Shown here in pieces: positions 14,887-21,299 of a DNA stretch of 21,314 nucleotides. This DNA comes from an uncultured Alphaproteobacteria bacterium (GTDB lineage Bacteria; Pseudomonadota; Alphaproteobacteria; CAAHEQ01; UBA3637): NCBI GenBank assembly GCA_937935995.1, contig CALGXF010000024.1, positions 1 through 21,314 on the forward strand, read 5' to 3'. The translations under genes were made by a program, and so were the position numbers. Positions within the stretch are counted from its first letter, which is position 1; every line of letters starts with the position of its first letter. Under the pieces are notes generated by a model. That model saw only the letters and a list, made by a program, of their open reading frames with translations. It had not been told where the DNA came from and did not search any database.

Positions 14887-15104
14887 AAACGGGATATGTC
14901 ATCGGGGGGCTTATTCTGGCAATGATGGGATTTATGATTTGGGTCTTTTCCAATGAAACCATTACGGATAAATGTTCGGATATGATGATTGTATGTGTTC
15001 AAAATGAAGCGGTTAAAAACGGGTGGCAGAAAGTATCCGGCGGCTTTGGATGTATGATTGATAATATCACGTGTGTCTTTTCCAGAATTCCGGAGGGATT
15101 TTAA
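14883..15104 (+). CDS. Small single-pass membrane protein, 73 aa
   Basis: It begins in a 4-base overlap with the glmU stop (ATGA), a mark of translational coupling. There is one membrane helix at about residues 4-22 (GYVIGGLILAMMGFMIWVF), then a ~50-residue probably periplasmic tail with four cysteines (C31, C38, C57, C64 approximately) in a spacing that allows two disulfides. No family is recognised. Its stop is one base before the glucokinase start, so it sits firmly inside the operon and occupies the position where the missing GlmU acetyltransferase half would be. It has no resemblance to that domain. Confidence 0.7.
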   Translation: MKTGYVIGGLILAMMGFMIWVFSNETITDKCSDMMIVCVQNEAVKNGWQKVSGGFGCMIDNITCVFSRIPEGF

Positions 15105-15105
15105 C

Positions 15106-16065
15106 ATGACCGAACCTTTTTTGATGATTGACATGGGCGGAACGAATATCCGATTTTCAACTTTTGATGAAAAGCCGTCGCCGGTTGTAACCTATCAAAC
15201 ACATGATTACAACAGTTTATGTGAAGTCATGGAAGCATATCAAATGCAATCCGGGCGTCCTTTGCCGCGGCGGATTGTGATGGGTGTGCCGGGGCCGGTT
15301 ATGGCGGATAAGTTGGTTTTTTTGAATAATCCGTGGTCTTTTTCAAAAACGGAGTTGATTCGGCAGCTGGGACTGACAGAGCTGAAAGTTGTGAATGATT
15401 TTGAACCGCAGGCGATGGCTATTCCGTATTTGGCAGACAAAGATTTATTAAAAATCGGCGACGGTGCGGTTTTACCCGGCTATCCGAAAGCTGTTTTAGG
15501 ACCCGGAACCGGATTAGGTGCGACGTATTTAATTTCAATCGGGAACGGCTGGCGCAGCATTGCAACGGAAGGCGGTCATGTCAGTATTCCGATTCAAACC
15601 GACAGAGAATTTGAAATATATTCTTATTTGCGTCATCAATATGATCATATTTCGGCTGAGCGCGTGATTTCCGGGAAAGGGTTGGCTTTGATTTACGAGG
15701 CTTTGTGTGCTATTCACGGTGTTCCGAAAGAAAATTTAAGCCCGCAGGAAATTATGGCACAGGCTTTGAAACGCACGGATATTCCTTATAAAGCCGTTAT
15801 TCATATGTTTGATTGGCTGGGCGTTGTGGCCGGTGATATGGCAATGATTTTAAGTGCTTTCGGCGGCACGTATATCACGGGCGGTATTATCCGTCAACCG
15901 GGTGTTTTGGATTTATTTAAAGAATCTCATTTTCGGCAGCGGTTCGAAGATAAAGGCCGTCGTTCGGCTTTCATGAAGCAAATGCCGACGTTTGTGGTGA
16001 CGACGCATAATCGGGCTTTTGTCGGGTTGCAACATATGATGGATGTCGAGCATGGAAAGAAATAA
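15106..16065 (+). CDS. glk: Glucokinase (Glk family)
   Basis: ATP-dependent glucokinase of the Glk type (not ROK). The phosphate-binding motif IDMGGTNIRF is at residues 8-17, VNDFEPQAMAI around 100, GPGTGLGATYL in the middle, and ATEGGHVSI supplies the sugar-binding Glu/His. ITGGIIRQ lies near the adenosine site. At 319 aa it matches the ~320-aa family. The open frame runs further upstream, but CGGAGGGATTTTAAC before the ATG at 15106 fixes the start just after the small membrane protein stop. It feeds glucose-6-phosphate to central metabolism and, with the PtsP and GlmU neighbours, suits an operon linking carbon uptake state to envelope sugar supply; that link is inference. Confidence 0.94.
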   Translation: MTEPFLMIDMGGTNIRFSTFDEKPSPVVTYQTHDYNSLCEVMEAYQMQSGRPLPRRIVMGVPGPVMADKLVFLNNPWSFSKTELIRQLGLTELKVVNDFEPQAMAIPYLADKDLLKIGDGAVLPGYPKAVLGPGTGLGATYLISIGNGWRSIATEGGHVSIPIQTDREFEIYSYLRHQYDHISAERVISGKGLALIYEALCAIHGVPKENLSPQEIMAQALKRTDIPYKAVIHMFDWLGVVAGDMAMILSAFGGTYITGGIIRQPGVLDLFKESHFRQRFEDKGRRSAFMKQMPTFVVTTHNRAFVGLQHMMDVEHGKK

Positions 16066-16489
16066 AATCAGATCGATTGCGTTGATGTTTTTGATGAAAG
16101 AAGGCAAGATTTGTCTCGGTAAACGGCAAAATACGGGTTCTATGGACGGATGTTGGGCTTTGCCGGCCGGTCATGTAGAAGCCGGCGAATCGGCAATTCA
16201 GGGCATGATTCGGGAAGCTAAAGAAGAAACCGGGATTGATATTGAACCGACTGATTTAAAATGTGTCTTGGTTTCTTACCGACGCACGGACGGAATCAAA
16301 GAAGAATCGGTTGATTTTTTCTTTCAATGTGAGCGATGGCACGGAAGCGTCATCAATGCGGAGCCGAATAAATGTGAAGGATGGGTGTTTTTTGATTTAG
16401 ATAATTTACCGACACCGATGGTTGCTTCTCAAGTCGCGGCGATTACGGCATGGCGCGCCGGTAAAACATATACGGAATTTGGATTTTGA
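16052..16489 (+). CDS. Nudix hydrolase
   Basis: A perfect Nudix box GHVEAGE-x7-REAKEETGI is present at about residues 39-61, preceded by GKRQNTGSMDGCWALPAG. The protein is therefore a metal-dependent hydrolase of nucleoside diphosphates linked to another moiety. The substrate is not evident; the GxxDGxWxLPAGHVE context is common in MutT/ADP-ribose-type enzymes. It overlaps the end of glk by 14 bp. Two starts are possible (16043 and 16052); a GGA 8 bp before 16052 favours the latter, which also gives a conventional N-terminus MERNKIRSIALM. Length 145 aa is normal. It is the last protein gene of the operon. Confidence 0.9.
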   Translation: MERNKIRSIALMFLMKEGKICLGKRQNTGSMDGCWALPAGHVEAGESAIQGMIREAKEETGIDIEPTDLKCVLVSYRRTDGIKEESVDFFFQCERWHGSVINAEPNKCEGWVFFDLDNLPTPMVASQVAAITAWRAGKTYTEFGF

Positions 16490-16530
16490 GTCATAATTTG
16501 AAAAAAAATAGGCATTCTTAAAAAAAATGC

Positions 16531-16559
16531 TTGCATTTGGTTTTAAAATTTGATAAAAA
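16531..16559 (+). promoter_or_regulatory. Possible promoter for tRNA-Asp
   Basis: TTGCAT (16531-16536), a 17-bp spacer and an A-rich TAAAAA box (16554-16559), 15 bp before the tRNA. The -10 box is poor. Confidence 0.4.
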
Positions 16560-16574
16560 TACGCATCACCTGTT

Positions 16575-16652
16575 GGGGGTGTAGCTCAGTTTGGTTAGAG
16601 CGTCTGCCTGTCACGCAGAAGGTCGAGGGTTCGAGCCCCTTCACTCCCGCCA
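16575..16652 (+). tRNA. tRNA-Asp (anticodon GTC)
   Basis: The acceptor GGGGGTG pairs with CACTCCC (one G-T). The D-arm is GCTC...GAGC, the anticodon stem TCTGC/GCAGA encloses CTGTCAC (GTC), the T-arm is GAGGG-TTCGAGC-CCCTT, and CCA is encoded (16650-16652). Confidence 0.96.
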
Positions 16653-16662
16653 TTAAAAAAGC
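16641..16662 (+). repeat. tRNA-Asp 3'-end direct repeat, copy 1
   Basis: The last 12 bases of tRNA-Asp including CCA, plus ten bases downstream, recur at 16812-16833 with a single C-to-T change. Duplicated tRNA 3' ends are the usual attL/attR signature of tRNA-targeting integrases. Confidence 0.75.
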
Positions 16663-16683
16663 CGTTTAAAACGGCTTTTTTTT
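16655..16683 (+). terminator. Terminator after tRNA-Asp
   Basis: An A-run, GCCGT...ACGGC stem extended by A/T pairs, then eight T. Confidence 0.9.
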
Positions 16684-16782
16684 AATGCACTCGTTCAGGG
16701 GCTCTTCTCGCCCAATTCCAACTATGTTTCGCGTTCATGGCCATTCCGCTCAACAAGTTTCATTGCTTATCGTGTCAAAATT

Positions 16783-16802
16783 CATGCCACTGGCATGTTT
16801 TT
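16783..16802 (+). other. Short palindrome with T-run
   Basis: CATGCCA-C-TGGCATG (16783-16797), a perfect 7-bp inverted repeat about a single centre base, followed by five T. It may be a small rightward terminator or a protein-binding palindrome inside the tRNA-end duplication. The rest of 16685-16852 holds no recognisable gene. Confidence 0.4.
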
Positions 16803-16811
16803 GCCCCGCAG

Positions 16812-16833
16812 TCACTTCCGCCATTAAAAAAGC
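16812..16833 (+). repeat. tRNA-Asp 3'-end direct repeat, copy 2
   Basis: It matches 16641-16662 at 21 of 22 positions, 171 bp downstream and in the same orientation, 20 bp before the end of the zincin-like gene. No tRNA body precedes it, so it is a stray 3' end rather than a second tRNA. Confidence 0.75.
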
Positions 16834-16852
16834 TTCATGATGTCTTGTCTTA

Positions 16853-18526
16853 TTAACGTCCTCGGTTATTCAAAAGAACTGCTGCGGCCGTGTTGACAGG
16901 GGTAGATGTTTTGACATTTGCTGAATTTTCGGTCGATGGGCGTTCTAACGTCGATAATGCAGCATTCAGAGAAAGAGCTGCTTTCTCCTTCTGTTTTTTT
17001 CCCAGAACTTCCGCGTATTCCTGTCGCCCCTCTTTGACACAATCTTGCATTTTTGAAAAAATGGCAGAAGCATCCTTTAATAAGGTCCCTTCGTCCTTAT
17101 CTATAAATCCTTTCCCTTTCTGATATGATATGGAGCAGTTCAAGTTAGAGAAGATATCTTTCTTTTCCTCTGGTGCTTTCCATGGGGATTGATTTTCGGG
17201 ATTTAATTCATATTGTTGAATACGATTGAGTAGTTGCATTCCCAATCCGTCTGCTTTTTGAAAAGAATGTTCTATGGGTATTTTTTTTAAGACATAATCA
17301 GCCATCAGTTGTCCTTCATCGGTTTTGAAGTTGAATTTTTCTATTGCTTTATTACGAATAGCCATTTCTTCAGTACGGACAGACTCACTCTCCGAGTCCT
17401 CAAAGTACGTTTCTGCGTTACCCACAAGGGGATTTGAATAGGATTTTGTATACATTTTTGAACGGTCTCGGAAATAATCGGGAGGAAGATCAATGCCCAT
17501 CTCTTTTGTAAACATAGAGATAAGCTCTCTTTCTGCTTTGGGATCGCGAGCCTCTCTTTGATAAGACATTTTCGACATACAGATGACATCATCGTTGCTG
17601 GCAGCTTGAAGGTTGTAACCGTGATGCCAATGTTCGAACCAGGCATGTTGTCGTTTCGCAAGGTCATTATCCTCAGGCTTATTTAAAGGACTTTCCCACA
17701 TTTGTTTAATATATTCGGTTTTGGCTTTCCTTTGCGCATAAGCATCAATGTATTGTTGAGGGATGCTTAATTCTTTAGCTTTTCCTACATAATGATTTTT
17801 TAATGATCTGAAAAGGCGTGCAGTTCCTCTTGAGTCATTTTTGTCATTTAACTGCGGATTTTGTTTTTCTGCGCAGATGGTATCGAACAAATGCGTTTCA
17901 ACTTCTGATAGCTTTTGTGTCGATAAATCTGTATATCCGACAATTCCCTGTTGACCAATGTTCTTTCGCCCTTCGGCGTATTGTACTGAATGTCGCAGTT
18001 CGTGAGACAGCATCATTGTACGAAGAGCTTTGTTTTCAAAAGGAACGGCTTTATTAAACACAATCGACGGTTTTTCTTTTTTAGGGTGTTTATAGTAAGC
18101 ATAATAATCTTCCTGAGGAGCGTTTGTGCATGAAAAAATAATATCGTTTTCTGCCCGTTCCAAAATGCGTCGTCCTTCAGCTTCCGATGCCAAAGTTTTC
18201 AAAAAAGACATAATCATATTAATTTCTTCGGGAGAGCCTTTTATATTTTTCTTATAATTATCCAGTTTTTTTTGAAAATCAACGTCACTCATGCGAGGCG
18301 TTAAACGTTCTTTTTCCTCTTCATAAGCTTTTTTAGCATATTCAATTTCCGAAGCATCCGTTAAAGAATTGTTTTTCTGTATCGTACGTATGGGAGGGGT
18401 AACTTTGGATGCCAAATTATTTTTGTCTTGTGAAACAGAGTCATTTTCCGGCACTGCCCCTAATGTCGCGGAGGTCGCTAAAACGCCGGATAAGGCAAGG
18501 GCTTTAAGACTATCTTTTAATGGCAT
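16853..18526 (-). CDS. Secreted zincin-like putative metallopeptidase (HELRH)
   Basis: The start at 18526 (MPLKDSLKALALSG) has a near-perfect AAGGAGGA ribosome site and yields 557 aa; the frame also reaches 18562 but without a ribosome site. Residues ~1-24 look like an export signal ending TLGA. The motif MMLSHELRHSVQY (H175, E176, H179) is an HExxH zinc-binding helix, and E208/E210 in LSEVETHLF are placed as a possible third ligand, as in gluzincins. It may belong to a DUF6782-like putative metallopeptidase group, stated from memory. The rest is helical and charged with a low-complexity S/T/N tail. It has its own promoter and no partner gene. Protease activity and secretion are predicted, not shown. 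The gene ends next to a tRNA-end duplication. Confidence 0.72.
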   Translation of the reverse strand: MPLKDSLKALALSGVLATSATLGAVPENDSVSQDKNNLASKVTPPIRTIQKNNSLTDASEIEYAKKAYEEEKERLTPRMSDVDFQKKLDNYKKNIKGSPEEINMIMSFLKTLASEAEGRRILERAENDIIFSCTNAPQEDYYAYYKHPKKEKPSIVFNKAVPFENKALRTMMLSHELRHSVQYAEGRKNIGQQGIVGYTDLSTQKLSEVETHLFDTICAEKQNPQLNDKNDSRGTARLFRSLKNHYVGKAKELSIPQQYIDAYAQRKAKTEYIKQMWESPLNKPEDNDLAKRQHAWFEHWHHGYNLQAASNDDVICMSKMSYQREARDPKAERELISMFTKEMGIDLPPDYFRDRSKMYTKSYSNPLVGNAETYFEDSESESVRTEEMAIRNKAIEKFNFKTDEGQLMADYVLKKIPIEHSFQKADGLGMQLLNRIQQYELNPENQSPWKAPEEKKDIFSNLNCSISYQKGKGFIDKDEGTLLKDASAIFSKMQDCVKEGRQEYAEVLGKKQKEKAALSLNAALSTLERPSTENSANVKTSTPVNTAAAVLLNNRGR

Positions 18527-18549
18527 TATTTTCCTCCTTACTACCTTTA

Positions 18550-18578
18550 AGTATACTCCCAAAGGCTTGTTTTTTCAA
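18550..18578 (-). promoter_or_regulatory. Promoter for the zincin-like gene
   Basis: On the minus strand TTGAAA (18573-18578), a 17-bp spacer and TATACT (18550-18555), followed by the AAGGAGGA ribosome site. Confidence 0.7.
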
Positions 18579-18604
18579 TAAAAAAACTTAAATTAGGATA
18601 TGTC

Positions 18605-18633
18605 TTTACAAAATCATGACTTCGGCCTATTCT
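18605..18633 (+). promoter_or_regulatory. Promoter for the YCLGYY-repeat gene
   Basis: TTTACA (18605-18610), a 17-bp spacer and TATTCT (18628-18633), 18 bp before the start codon. It stands back to back with the zincin promoter (27 bp between the -35 boxes). Confidence 0.55.
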
Positions 18634-18651
18634 GAATAAAAAGGAGGGTTC

Positions 18652-19320
18652 ATGAAAAAATTTATTTTACTTGCCTTGCTGTGTTGGATGATGCCGGCAC
18701 AAGCCGAAAGGTCTCCGGCAGACTTAATGAATGTGTCCAAAAGCGACAGTTCTGTGACTTTTGCGTATTGCCTTGGGTACTACGACAGTTTGACGAGAGA
18801 GGCTCAAAATTCGGATTTAATTCGATTTTTCGACAGGAACAGTAAAGCATTGGGCGCGCCGATGCCGTTTTCCCAAATGGCTGCTTTTACGGAAGGCCAA
18901 CAAGATGGTTTGATGCGTGAAGCTTCCATCCAAACGCAGTTATTTTGTACGGGGTTGGTTCAAGGGGCAGTCAAGGCCATGCAACAGGAAAATAAGCCTG
19001 ATTTACCGAATGAACCGATGCCGGTTCAGGTTGGGCCTGAACCCGAACAGGAACTTGATCTTGCCTATTGCTTGGGTTACTACGCTACGGCGTCGGGCAG
19101 GGGAGAAACATTTTCAACGCTTTTCGGCAATGAGGCTCAGGAAAACGGCACGCCTTCTTTGATGGAAAGCCCGTTGTACGTTCAAGGGATTGAAGATGCG
19201 AACAAAGAGCATAATCCCAGCTTGTTAATGCAATGTATGGATAAATTAACGGCTTATTTGGAGCAAATCGAATCAAGTCAAGAAGAGCAAACACAATCCA
19301 AGCAAAATAAGCTTGAATAA
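18652..19320 (+). CDS. Secreted protein with duplicated YCLGYY domain
   Basis: The signal peptide MKKFILLALLCWMMPAQA is cleaved before ERS. The mature protein holds two copies of a ~70-residue domain, each starting with (F/L)AYCLGYY (residues ~38-45 and ~139-146) and followed by an R-rich turn, a phenylalanine helix, an E-G/Q-G-x-x-D element and a second cysteine (LFC, LMQC). The two are joined by a P/E-rich linker (ENKPDLPNEPMPVQVGPEPEQ). The C-terminal ~20 residues are Q/E/K-rich. Each domain likely has one disulfide. I recognise no family. AAAAAGGAGGG before the ATG at 18652 is a strong start. It is a single gene, divergent from the zincin-like gene, so the two may be co-regulated; they could be a secreted protease and inhibitor or substrate pair, but that is a guess. 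Confidence 0.8.
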   Translation: MKKFILLALLCWMMPAQAERSPADLMNVSKSDSSVTFAYCLGYYDSLTREAQNSDLIRFFDRNSKALGAPMPFSQMAAFTEGQQDGLMREASIQTQLFCTGLVQGAVKAMQQENKPDLPNEPMPVQVGPEPEQELDLAYCLGYYATASGRGETFSTLFGNEAQENGTPSLMESPLYVQGIEDANKEHNPSLLMQCMDKLTAYLEQIESSQEEQTQSKQNKLE

Positions 19321-19359
19321 TAAAAGACACTTTTGACGAATCAGAGGGTTTTCTCTCAT
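19273..19359 (-). CDS. Possible 28-residue hydrophobic peptide, antisense to the upstream gene's 3' end
   Basis: The minus-strand ORF begins MRENPLIRQKC, continues as an L/F/I-rich segment and ends LLFLT. AAAGGA lies 8 bp upstream and a TTGACA/TAATAT promoter starts ~60 bp upstream, giving promoter, ribosome site and start in good order. The size and one hydrophobic stretch resemble type I toxin peptides. However, the hydrophobicity is what antisense reading of a Q/K/E-rich stretch would give by chance, so the ORF itself is doubtful; a non-coding antisense RNA is an alternative. Confidence 0.22.
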   Translation of the reverse strand: MRENPLIRQKCLLLFKLILLGLCLLFLT

Positions 19360-19395
19360 TCCTTTTTTCCTTTATAGACATTCGTCGATATGTAA

Positions 19396-19423
19396 ATATT
19401 ACATAAAGTGTAACTTCTGTCAA
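19396..19423 (-). promoter_or_regulatory. Leftward promoter with Xre-operator-like dyad
   Basis: On the minus strand TTGACA (19418-19423), a 16-bp spacer and TAATAT (19396-19401). The spacer contains GTTACAC-TTT-ATGTAAT (19398-19414), which matches the dyad upstream of the xre gene (20281-20297) at 13 of 17 positions. No annotated gene lies leftward on this strand. Confidence 0.55.
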
Positions 19424-19438
19424 TCCCAAAACACCAAA

Positions 19439-19885
19439 TTAAGAACAAACGCGGGTTTTTAATTCTTTGATGATGCCGGGATAAGCTTCTTTAGGTACTT
19501 TTTTATAAGATTTGACTTGAGCTTTGCGGCGGATTTGGGAATAAATGGATTGCGTGCTTTTTTGTTCGCAGGCCGCGACAGTATGAACCAGTTTTTTCAA
19601 TGTTTGCGCCTGCTGCGTTGAGATAGCTTCCTGTACCGGCGCAGCGGTTGAAACACAGGAAGACGGTTCTTGCGGGTTTGATTTTAAAATCAATTCGACC
19701 GGCAGGCATAAACAAAATAATCCGGCAGCCCCGCACACAATTCCTTTGTAAAACGCATGGCGTTCATGGCGTTTCAAGCGGATAGCTTGTTCGGCAGCTT
19801 CATCCAACAAACTTGATTCCATCAGCCCGAGTCCTCGTTTCGATTCGTTATCAACAATAATATTAAAGAAAGGGCTTTTTTTCAT
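19439..19885 (-). CDS. Single-pass membrane protein following xre
   Basis: 148 aa with an N-terminal ~45-residue charged cytoplasmic part (ESSLLDEAAEQAIRLKRHERH), one membrane helix at about 46-67 (FYKGIVCGAAGLFCLCLPVEL) and a ~80-residue periplasmic part with cysteines at ~77, 105 and 147. No family is recognised. Its ATG abuts the stop codon of the xre gene (TAA then ATG), so the two are translated as a coupled pair and probably work together. The charged N-terminus could contact a cytoplasmic regulator, for example as a membrane anchor or antagonist of Xre; that is inference from the arrangement. Confidence 0.75.
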   Translation of the reverse strand: MKKSPFFNIIVDNESKRGLGLMESSLLDEAAEQAIRLKRHERHAFYKGIVCGAAGLFCLCLPVELILKSNPQEPSSCVSTAAPVQEAISTQQAQTLKKLVHTVAACEQKSTQSIYSQIRRKAQVKSYKKVPKEAYPGIIKELKTRVCS

Positions 19886-20266
19886 TTAAGAGGCCTTTTT
19901 ATTTTTTTCATCTTTTATCCATTCGGCACGTGCATATAAATCATGAATAATCTCTTCTTGCTGACCGGCCGTTAAGAAAACTTTGTTCTTTTGAAGGGCT
20001 TTGGCAACGGATTGTTCAATAAGATACCGCTTTTCGTGATCAATCGGTTCGGGAATGCGTGTCGTGTGATCATTGTTGTAATCGGATAAATCTTGAAAAA
20101 AAACATCCAAAACGTGTGCCGCTTTTTTAAGCTTGCGGCCGGGAAAATCTCGTTTGCCGTTAATCAACTCGCTAACCCGCGTCGTTTCCCAATCAATGCG
20201 GTCGGCAAATTGTGCTTGAGTTAATCCCAATGTTTGGATGCGTTCTTTTAACCAATCCCATTTCAT
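19886..20266 (-). CDS. Xre-family helix-turn-helix regulator
   Basis: The N-terminal HTH_3-type domain (residues ~6-56) includes LTQAQFADRIDWETTRVSELINGKRD, with the recognition helix at about 27-36. The C-terminal ~65 residues are helical (EKRYLIEQSVAKALQKNKVFL, DLYARAEWIKDEKNKKAS) without a peptidase or toxin motif. The frame is open from 20299, but AAAGGA upstream of the ATG at 20266 and the position of the palindrome at 20283-20295 favour 20266, giving 126 aa. It is probably an autoregulated transcription factor. It forms a pair with the membrane protein just downstream. A toxin-antitoxin reading is possible but nothing in the partner looks like a known toxin. Confidence 0.85.
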   Translation of the reverse strand: MKWDWLKERIQTLGLTQAQFADRIDWETTRVSELINGKRDFPGRKLKKAAHVLDVFFQDLSDYNNDHTTRIPEPIDHEKRYLIEQSVAKALQKNKVFLTAGQQEEIIHDLYARAEWIKDEKNKKAS

Positions 20267-20282
20267 GGTATTTATCCTTTCA

Positions 20283-20295
20283 TACACAATGTGTA
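20283..20295. promoter_or_regulatory. Palindromic operator upstream of xre
   Basis: TACACA-A-TGTGTA, a perfect 6-bp inverted repeat with one centre base, 16 bp before the xre start. Its place suits autoregulation; a related site lies at 19398-19414. Confidence 0.6.
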
Positions 20296-20320
20296 ACATA
20301 AAAAAGGAAAAACAGCAATA

Positions 20321-20346
20321 AAAAAGCTCTCCGAAGAGAGCTTTTT
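20321..20346 (-). terminator. Terminator of fabI
   Basis: AAAAAGCTCTC-CGAA-GAGAGCTTTTT, a strong stem ending 2 bp from the fabI stop codon and separating fabI from the xre pair. Confidence 0.92.
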
Positions 20347-20347
20347 A

Positions 20348-21175
20348 TCAGATGTTGAAGTTTGCCAGCAATTGTGCTGTCTGATGCGCGTTTTTGGGAT
20401 TAATCATACCCAACTTGTGATATCCGGCATCAACGTGAATGATTTCGCTTGTCACACCGGAAGACAAATCACTTAATAAATATAATCCGGTGCCGCCGAC
20501 GTCTTCGATTGTGACGTTTCTTTGCAACGGCGCATTCAATTCATTCCAAGATAAAATTTGTTTGAAATCGCCGATTCCGGCCGCAGCCAATGTCCGAATC
20601 GGGCCGGCTGAAATAGCATTGACACGAATGTTTTGACCGCCTAAATCGTAAGCAATGAAGTGAATAGATGCTTCCAAAGCCGCTTTGGCCACACCCATGA
20701 CGTTGTAGTTCGGGATGTATTTTTCGGCGCCTAAATAAGTCAAAGTTAAGCAAGAACCGCCGTTCGGCATCAATTCCGCTGCCCGTTTGCACACATCCGT
20801 GAAAGAATAAGCAGAAATCAACATGCTTTTGGAAAAGTTTTCCGCCGTTGTGTCAACATAGCGGCCTTTGAGTTCGTTTTTATCCGAAAAAGCAATGGCA
20901 TGAACGACAAAATCAATCGTACCCCATTTGTCTTTTAATGTTTTAAAAACTGTATCCATGCTTTGCGAATCCGTCACGTCGCATGGAATTAACGTATCGC
21001 AATTGATGGATTCAGCCAAAGGACGAACCCGTTTTTCCAAAGCTTCGCCTTGATACGTGAAAGCCAATTCACCGCCTTGATCGGCAACAGCTTTAGCAAT
21101 ACCCCAAGCAATTGAATGATCATTGGCAACCCCCATGATCAATCCGCGTTTATTCTTCATCAATCCTTCTGTCAT
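20348..21175 (-). CDS. fabI: Enoyl-ACP reductase (NADH), FabI
   Basis: Short-chain dehydrogenase of the FabI type. The nucleotide-binding region is GLIMGVANDHSIAWGIA (residues 11-27), and the catalytic set Y147 (TYLGAEKY), Y157 and K164 (PNYNVMGVAK) matches the E. coli Y146/Y156/K163 arrangement. AGPIRTLAAAGI is the substrate-loop region. It performs the last step of fatty-acid elongation in the cytoplasm and is the triclosan target class. At 275 aa it is full length. The start at 21175 is preceded by AAAAGGAAATAAA; an internal ATG at 21160 also has AGAAGGA but is less likely. It is a single gene with its own promoter and terminator. Confidence 0.96.
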   Translation of the reverse strand: MTEGLMKNKRGLIMGVANDHSIAWGIAKAVADQGGELAFTYQGEALEKRVRPLAESINCDTLIPCDVTDSQSMDTVFKTLKDKWGTIDFVVHAIAFSDKNELKGRYVDTTAENFSKSMLISAYSFTDVCKRAAELMPNGGSCLTLTYLGAEKYIPNYNVMGVAKAALEASIHFIAYDLGGQNIRVNAISAGPIRTLAAAGIGDFKQILSWNELNAPLQRNVTIEDVGGTGLYLLSDLSSGVTSEIIHVDAGYHKLGMINPKNAHQTAQLLANFNI

Positions 21176-21212
21176 TTTATTTCCTTTTTAATTTAATTGT
21201 TTGGATGTGCCA

Positions 21213-21240
21213 AAGATAACAGAATTCCCCGAAAAAGCAA
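21213..21240 (-). promoter_or_regulatory. Promoter for fabI
   Basis: On the minus strand TTGCTT (21235-21240), a 16-bp spacer and TATCTT (21213-21218), about 37 bp upstream of the start codon. Confidence 0.45.
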
Positions 21241-21299
21241 TTCTTTTTTCGTGACGATTTTGTGACAAATTTTATTTTTTAATCTTTTTAAAAAAGTGC

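Noticed and set aside
13972..15104. Frameshift splitting GlmU from its acetyltransferase half
   Set aside because: The sequence after the stop, in all forward frames, shows no hexapeptide repeats; the next frame is a distinct membrane protein.
16501..16530. Hairpin GCATT...AATGC after the second Nudix gene as operon terminator
   Set aside because: The stem is only five pairs with a long A-rich loop and no clean T-run; the operon may read through into tRNA-Asp.
19335..19386. GACGAAT/ATTCGTC inverted repeat as a terminator between convergent transcripts
   Set aside because: A 38-base loop makes it unlikely to fold as a terminator; no T-run follows the stem.
19085..19429. 114-aa minus-strand open frame antisense to the YCLGYY gene
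   Set aside because: Its first ATG lies upstream of the predicted -10 box and has no ribosome site; only the shorter peptide at 19273-19359 has start signals.
19439..20266. Classical toxin-antitoxin module (Xre plus partner)
   Set aside because: The partner has a membrane helix and no RES, Fic, HipA or RelE-type motif, so the label is not supported.
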